Assembly (NCBI RefSeq): GCF_040869045.1
Contig: NC_090322.1
Coordinates: 182,651,477-182,715,476, forward strand
Reading direction: 5' to 3'
DNA from: Eurosta solidaginis
Lineage: Eukaryota > Arthropoda > Insecta > Diptera > Tephritidae
Length of the DNA: 64,000 bases
How positions within the stretch are numbered: the first letter of the stretch is position 1; every line of letters starts with the position of its first letter. The notes below the pieces were generated by a model that was not told where the DNA came from, searched no databases, and saw only the letters and a list, made by a program, of their open reading frames with translations. Below are positions 59,338 through 64,000 of the stretch, piece after piece. The translations under genes were made by a program, and so were the position numbers.

Positions 59338-59690
59338 CGACCGCCGTGGTGTGATGGTAGCATGCTCCGCCTACCATACAGAGGAGCCTGGTTTCACGCC
59401 CCAGGCAAAGCAACATCAACATTTTAGAAACAATTTTTTTCAATTAGAAGACATTTTTTCTAAGCGGGTCGCCCCACGGCAGAGATTTGGCAAGATCTTC
59501 GAGTGTATCTTTGTCATGAAAAGCGTCTCAGAGAAAACTCATGCCGTTCGGAGTCAGCATAGAACAAGTAGGTGCCCGTACCGGCGGTTCGTAGGAAAAA
59601 TTAAAAGGAGCATGACGCAAATTGGAAGAAAGCCTCGGTCTAAAATCTCTTCGGAGGTTATCGCGCTTTACATTTTATTTTTATTTTTAT
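59338..59690 (+). mobile_element. tRNA-derived SINE, family S, copy 4 (full length, mutated)
   Basis: Head CCGCCGTGGTGTGATGGTAG with a B-box region CTGGTTTCACGCCCC. The body blocks are in order, but a deletion removes the CTGCCTTGCAG segment. It ends GCGCTTTACATTTTATTT. Confidence 0.82.
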
Positions 59691-59799
59691 CTCGCATACT
59701 CAGCAGCCAAGTACTTTGCTGAGAAAGCAGCAAATAAGCTGACTGTCCCATTTTCACTTTTCATGGGCCATACACAGGATTGTGAACGGTATGCATAAA

Positions 59800-59955
59800 A
59801 ACCGACCAAGAAACTGTTTCCATGGAAACCCGTATTCAGAAGTAGAGGAGGGTAGACCTTATTGAATTGGGAGAGGCAGGTGGAGAAATCATAATTTTCC
59901 CTTGCTGATTGGCGTCAGCTATCGCGAAATTGGAACAGCTGGCGTGACCTGTAAG
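59800..59955 (+). pseudogene. C-terminal scrap of a non-LTR retrotransposon ORF2
   Basis: One frame reads NWERQVEKS and then DWRQLSRNWNSWRDL before a stop. The second phrase matches NWRQLSQSRNDW at the end of the decayed element at 45456-46695. It is an isolated 3' coding fragment with stops. Confidence 0.5.
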
Positions 59956-60313
59956 CTTGATTGTGAACTGCGTATAAAAATCACTGTGAATGAGAAATCA
60001 CAGTTTTAAGTAAGGTCGCTTCTTAAAACTCGCTGAAGAGACTTTTATGCACGTAATTTTCTTAATGGCCCCCTTTACGACTACTACACGTAGACTCGCA
60101 TTCATCGTTCAAACTCGAACTAAGTACCGAACTACGTCAAATTTTTAAATTTTGAGAACGAAACCGCTCGCTCAGTTAGAACTCATTCTGTACCAAGTCG
60201 ATTTGGTAATGTATTCTGGAAATGTTGGGTGCCCAGTAATACTAAAATAAAAAAGCTCGATGCTTTAGCAAACCCTAGTATTGTCTGTTGTAGAACCCTA
60301 AATTATAAATAAA
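59956..60313. other. Unassigned sequence left of the second Helitron
   Basis: No domain or repeat copy was recognised. Confidence 0.3.
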
Positions 60314-61297
60314 CTAGCAGACCCGGCAGACGTTGTTCTGCCCTAAATTTGGCCTATCTGCATACATTTTAAAAAGCTGTTTCCATCTAACTCTGCCCTC
60401 CCCCCTCTTCACTTTTTCCTAATCCTTTCATTCACTCGTCCCTCCTTTTTTCGATTCATCTATCTCCATCTTCGTCTCATTCTATCACTTTCTCCGTCTC
60501 CTTCTCTCTTTTCTCTTCTTCAAGTTCTTCTCATTCTTCTTCATCCCTTATTGCCTGTCCCAGAGGGCGGTATGTATTTTGTTCCAGTCCCACTCCGAGT
60601 GTCAGTCCCAGTCCTAGTCCTAATCTCAGTCCCAGTCCGCCTCTGGACTACTTCCCGGAAAAAAGGATAGTAAATACTAATATAGGCAAATTTATATACC
60701 AAATTTAAGGCAAATCGAATAGGACGTATGTAAATAGGTATGTGGATATTATTAATTCATATCTTTATGCATATTTATTAGTTTTCCAGGTTGATCCGAC
60801 TAAATCAAATATCACAATGAAAATTACTTTAGAGCTCTCAGCAACAGCTTTCATTTGATATCCATATTACCCACACATTCTAGGGGTATCCGGCTCCACG
60901 TTTTGGCCTATATCTCGAGATCCATCCCAGTCACCCAGGGTTATGAAAATTATCCCCTACTAAAGCACTCATCAACATATTTCATTTGTTATCCATAAAT
61001 ATATAAACAGATTCTAGGGGTAGCCGGGTCCACGTTTCGGTCTATATCTCCTATAACCTATGTAATAACCACCTAGTGAAGTATACGCAACTTGTGTGAA
61101 AGTTTGAACAAAATCGACCCACGGATTTCTTCAAACACCGGCGACCAAATAACACATTTTAGCCTTTCTTTTTATATATGTGACCCGGTCTATGAAAAAT
61201 GGCTTATGACTAAAAAAAGAGCTGTTAACAGCTGTTTCTCGCAATTTCTTTTTTGAATCATAAGCCACCTTTTCATAGACCGGGTCACATATATAGA
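60314..61297 (-). mobile_element. Non-autonomous Helitron, minus strand, split by a MITE
   Basis: On the minus strand it starts TCTATATA (61297 leftward) and ends GCCGGGTCTGCTAG at 60314, with A before and T after, the canonical Helitron arrangement. The last ~40 bp are nearly identical to those of 3849-5757. It contains the pyrimidine form of the GGGACTG/GA tract (60400-60650) and about two diverged 129-bp-type units (60820-61070). The 5' part after the TC differs from the first Helitron (AAAAAGAAAGGCTAAAATG). No Rep/helicase frame. A MITE occupies 61179-61289. Confidence 0.75.
61179..61289. mobile_element. 111-bp MITE with ~30-bp terminal inverted repeats
   Basis: The left end TGTGACCCGGTCTATGAAAA then TGGCTTATGA is mirrored at the right by TCATAAGCCA, then TTTTCATAGACCGGGTCACA. 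Flanks are TATATA on both sides, so a TA-rich target duplication is likely but its length cannot be read. It lies within a few bases of the Helitron 5' end. The superfamily is not determined. Confidence 0.8.
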
Positions 61298-61489
61298 TTT
61301 TTATTTTTCACACTTCACTATAATATTAAAACGAAATGCAGATATTCGTTGCTTTTGAAATTCGGCTTAAAAATTGCACATGGAACAACTAAAGACTCTC
61401 TTGAATTAAAAAAAATGTCTTAGTACCTCTAAATCGCGGGCCCCCTCAGAAATCCCGGGCCCGGGGGTAATCCCCCCGATGTTTCTTTG

Positions 61490-61558
61490 CCTGGCGTGTG
61501 AACCCATGATCTTCGGTGTGGTAGGTGGAGCACGCTACCACGACGCCACTGCGGCCTC
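61490..61558 (-). mobile_element. SINE head fragment, family S (minus strand)
   Basis: TTTGCCTGGCGTGTGAACCC, then GGAGCACGCTACCACGAC and CTGCGGCC, is the reversed tRNA-like head. The neighbouring 61430-61470 stretch is a GC-rich GGGCCC run that does not belong to the family. Confidence 0.55.
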
Positions 61559-62083
61559 TAAAATATGCTTCTTGTTTTCCCAATCTATGAAAAAGCTATT
61601 AATATCAAAATAATTCCAAAGCTACAACCGGTACTAGAAAATATTGTAGAAATTTTAGAATTTTAAAAATTTTAATATAAAAAATGAAGTAATCATAAAA
61701 CAAAACCTACTTTGACTGCTTAAGAAGGATATAAAAATTTAAATAATTGTTTGGATACCCTCTTAGCATCTTAATTTTGCAACTTCTCTAGTTCGTATGT
61801 GAATACATCCAGTCTAGTAGACATTTTCTTACATAACATTTTTGCCACATAACATACCCATACTAAAACACTGTGCGCCCTCGCTATTATACACCATCAT
61901 ACTAATCAACACAACAATACAATGAGTAGCACGCGGTGGCAACGATCGACAACAATGGCGCAAGCAATTATGGTGAATAAAATTAAATTATGCGCTTGGT
62001 TTACTGCATTTTCGGTAATTTAGTTTAATTTCCTTTTTGGCATTGTCATTTGTGGGGTGGTGCGGTTGCCTTGACTGATGTTC
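61559..62083. other. Host-like non-coding sequence
   Basis: AT-rich filler with ACACAACAATACAATG-type runs. No gene or repeat copy was recognised. Confidence 0.35.
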
Positions 62084-64000
62084 TTATACTCAGCTGAGCA
62101 GAGCTCACAGAGTATATTAACTTTGTTCGCATAACGGTAATCCGTAACGGCAAAAACTAATCGAGATAGATATAGACTTCTATATATCAAAATGATCTGG
62201 GTGAAAAAAGAAATTCATTTAGCCATGTCCGTCCGTCCGTCTGTCCGTCCGTCTGTAAACACGATAACTTGAGTAAATTTTGAGGGATCTTGATGAAATT
62301 TGGTATGTAGGTTCCTGGGCGCTCATCTCATAAAATGAACGAAATCGGACTACAACCACGCCCACTTTTTCGATATCGAAAATTTCGAAAAACTGAAAAA
62401 GTGCGATAATTCATTACAAAAGACCGATAAAGCGACGAAACTTGGTAGATGAGTTGAATTTATGACGCAAAATAGAAAATTAGTAAAATTTTGGAAAATG
62501 GGCGTGGCACCGCCCACTTTTAAAAGAAGGTAATTTAAAACTTTTGCAAGCTGTAATTTGGCAGTCGTTGAAGATATCATGATGAAATTTAGCAGGAACG
62601 TTACTCTTATTACTATATGTACGCTTAATAAAAATTAGCAAAATCGGAGAAGGACCACGCCCACTTTTAAAAAAAAATTTTTTTTTAAGTAAAATTTTAA
62701 CAAAAAATTTAATATCTTTACAGTATATAAGTAAATTATGTCAAGATTCAACTCCAGTAATGATATGGTGCAACAAAATACAAAAATAAAAGAAAATTTA
62801 AAAATGGGCGTGGCTCCGCCCTTTTTAATTTAATTTGTCTAGGATACTTTTAACGCCATAAGTCGAACAAAAATTAACCAATCCTTTTGAAATTTGGTAG
62901 GGGCATAGATTTTATGGCGTTAACTGTTTTCTGTGAAAATGGGCGAAATCGGTTGATGCCACGCCCAGTTTTTATACACAGTCGTCCGTCTGTCCTTCCG
63001 CATGGCCGTTAACACGATAACTTGAGCAAAAATCGATATATCTTTACTAAACTCAGTTCACGTACTTATCTGAACCCACTTTATCTTGGTATGAAAAATG
63101 AACGAAATCCGACTATAACCACGCCCACTTTTTCGATATCGAATATTGCGAAAAATGAAAAAAATGCCATAATTCTATACCAAATACGAAAAAAGGGATG
63201 AAACATGGTAAGGTAAGGATTGTTTTATTGACGCGAAATATAACTTTAGAAAAAACTTTATAAAATGGTTGTGACACCTACCATATTATGTAGAAGAAAA
63301 TGAAAAAGTTATGCAGGGCGAAATAAAAAACCTGGCAGGTATTACATATATAAATAAATTAGCGGTATCCAACAGATGATGTTCTGGGTCACCCTGGTCC
63401 ACATTTTGGTCGATATCTGGAAAACGCCTTCACATATACAACTACCACCACTCCCTTTTAAAACTCTCATTAATACCTTTAATTTGATACCCATATCGTA
63501 CAAACTCATTCTAGAGTCACCCCTGGTCCACCTTTATGGCGATATTTCGAAAAGCCGAACACCTATAGAACGAAGGCCCACTCCCTTTTAAAAATACTCA
63601 TTAACACCTTTCATTTGATACCCATATCGTACAAACAAAGTCTAGAGTCACCCCTGGTCCACCTTTATTGCGATACCTCGAAAATGCGTCCAAATATAGA
63701 ACTAAGGCCCACTCCCTCTTAAAATACTCATTAACTCCTTTGGTTTGATACCCATATTGCACAAACGAATTCTAGAGTCACCCCTGGCCCACCTTTATGG
63801 CGATATCTGGAAACGTCGTCCACCTATAGAACAAAGGCTCACTCCCTTTTAAAATACTCATTAACACCTTTCGTTTGATGCCCATATTGTGCAAACAAAT
63901 TCTAGGGTCACCCCTGGGCCACCTTTATGGCGATATCTCGAAACGGCGTCCACCTATGGAACTAAGGATTACTCCCTTTTAAAATGCTCATTAACACCTT
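62084..64000 (-). mobile_element. Family Z non-coding repeat, copy 4 (minus strand, cut by the window edge)
   Basis: It starts TTATACTCAGCTGAGCAGAG and follows the family landmarks: GTCCGTCCGTCTGTCC run, TTTTTCGATATCGAAAATTT, GTGGCACCGCCCAC and GTGGCTCCGCCC motifs. The ~128-bp array then begins at about 63380 and continues past 64000. It is more diverged from copies 2 and 3 than they are from each other. A 5-bp repeat GGTAAGGTAAGG lies near 63207. Confidence 0.8.
63380..64000 (-). repeat. ~128-bp tandem array of family Z, copy 4 (partial)
   Basis: TTCTAGAGTCACCCCTGG recurs with 128-130 bp spacing (about 63510, 63640, 63770, 63900). Units show more substitutions than those at 27940-30910. The array is cut by the window end, so its length is unknown. 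Confidence 0.85.

Overview
The window looks like intergenic or heterochromatin-like DNA from a higher fly. A tephritid fruit fly is my best guess, inferred from the repeat families and from AT-rich, CAA/GTT-rich filler; no host protein-coding exon, rRNA or ordinary tRNA gene could be supported. Almost everything interpretable is a transposable element, a fragment of one, or a tandem array that grew inside one. Family names used here (Z, Y, S, M, D, G, C) are labels for this window only. They rest on comparing copies within the window, not on a database.

Left part (1-17.7 kb): host-like filler, then two head-to-tail copies of a large non-coding repeat (family Z, 2905-6395 and 6396-9505). The first carries a Helitron with canonical ends (3849-5757). 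A purine-rich tract, two remnants of I/R1/LOA-like non-LTR elements and filler lead to the only long open reading frame. This is an 897-codon endonuclease/reverse transcriptase polyprotein of a 5'-truncated Jockey/CR1-like retrotransposon (14748-17441) with two poly(A) tracts.

Middle (17.7-48 kb): a degenerate T-rich repeat region, tRNA-derived SINEs (family S), a family Y repeat with a 577-581 bp tandem duplication, and a CGATA-rich repeat (G). A TIR element (C, 26087-31588) is split by an inverted, near-identical Z copy (26505-31002). Further S, M, D and G copies follow, then a second Y copy holding a solo LTR, a decayed non-LTR RT gene (45455-46695) and a second solo LTR of the same family.

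Right part (48-64 kb): more SINE copies and non-LTR debris, a foldback element, and a striking 5-kb head-to-head inverted array of 437-bp monomers (51504-56528). The monomer matches two dispersed copies in the window that carry tRNA-like pol III boxes. A second Helitron (60314-61297) is split by a small MITE, and a third Z copy runs off the right edge.

The recurrent theme is tandem repetition inside mobile DNA. The Helitron and family Z share a recognisably homologous ~129-bp minisatellite unit. Family Y has ~150-bp units, element C has ~20-22-bp dyad units, and a SINE-like repeat has become a 437-bp satellite. Nothing here forms a metabolic pathway or operon.
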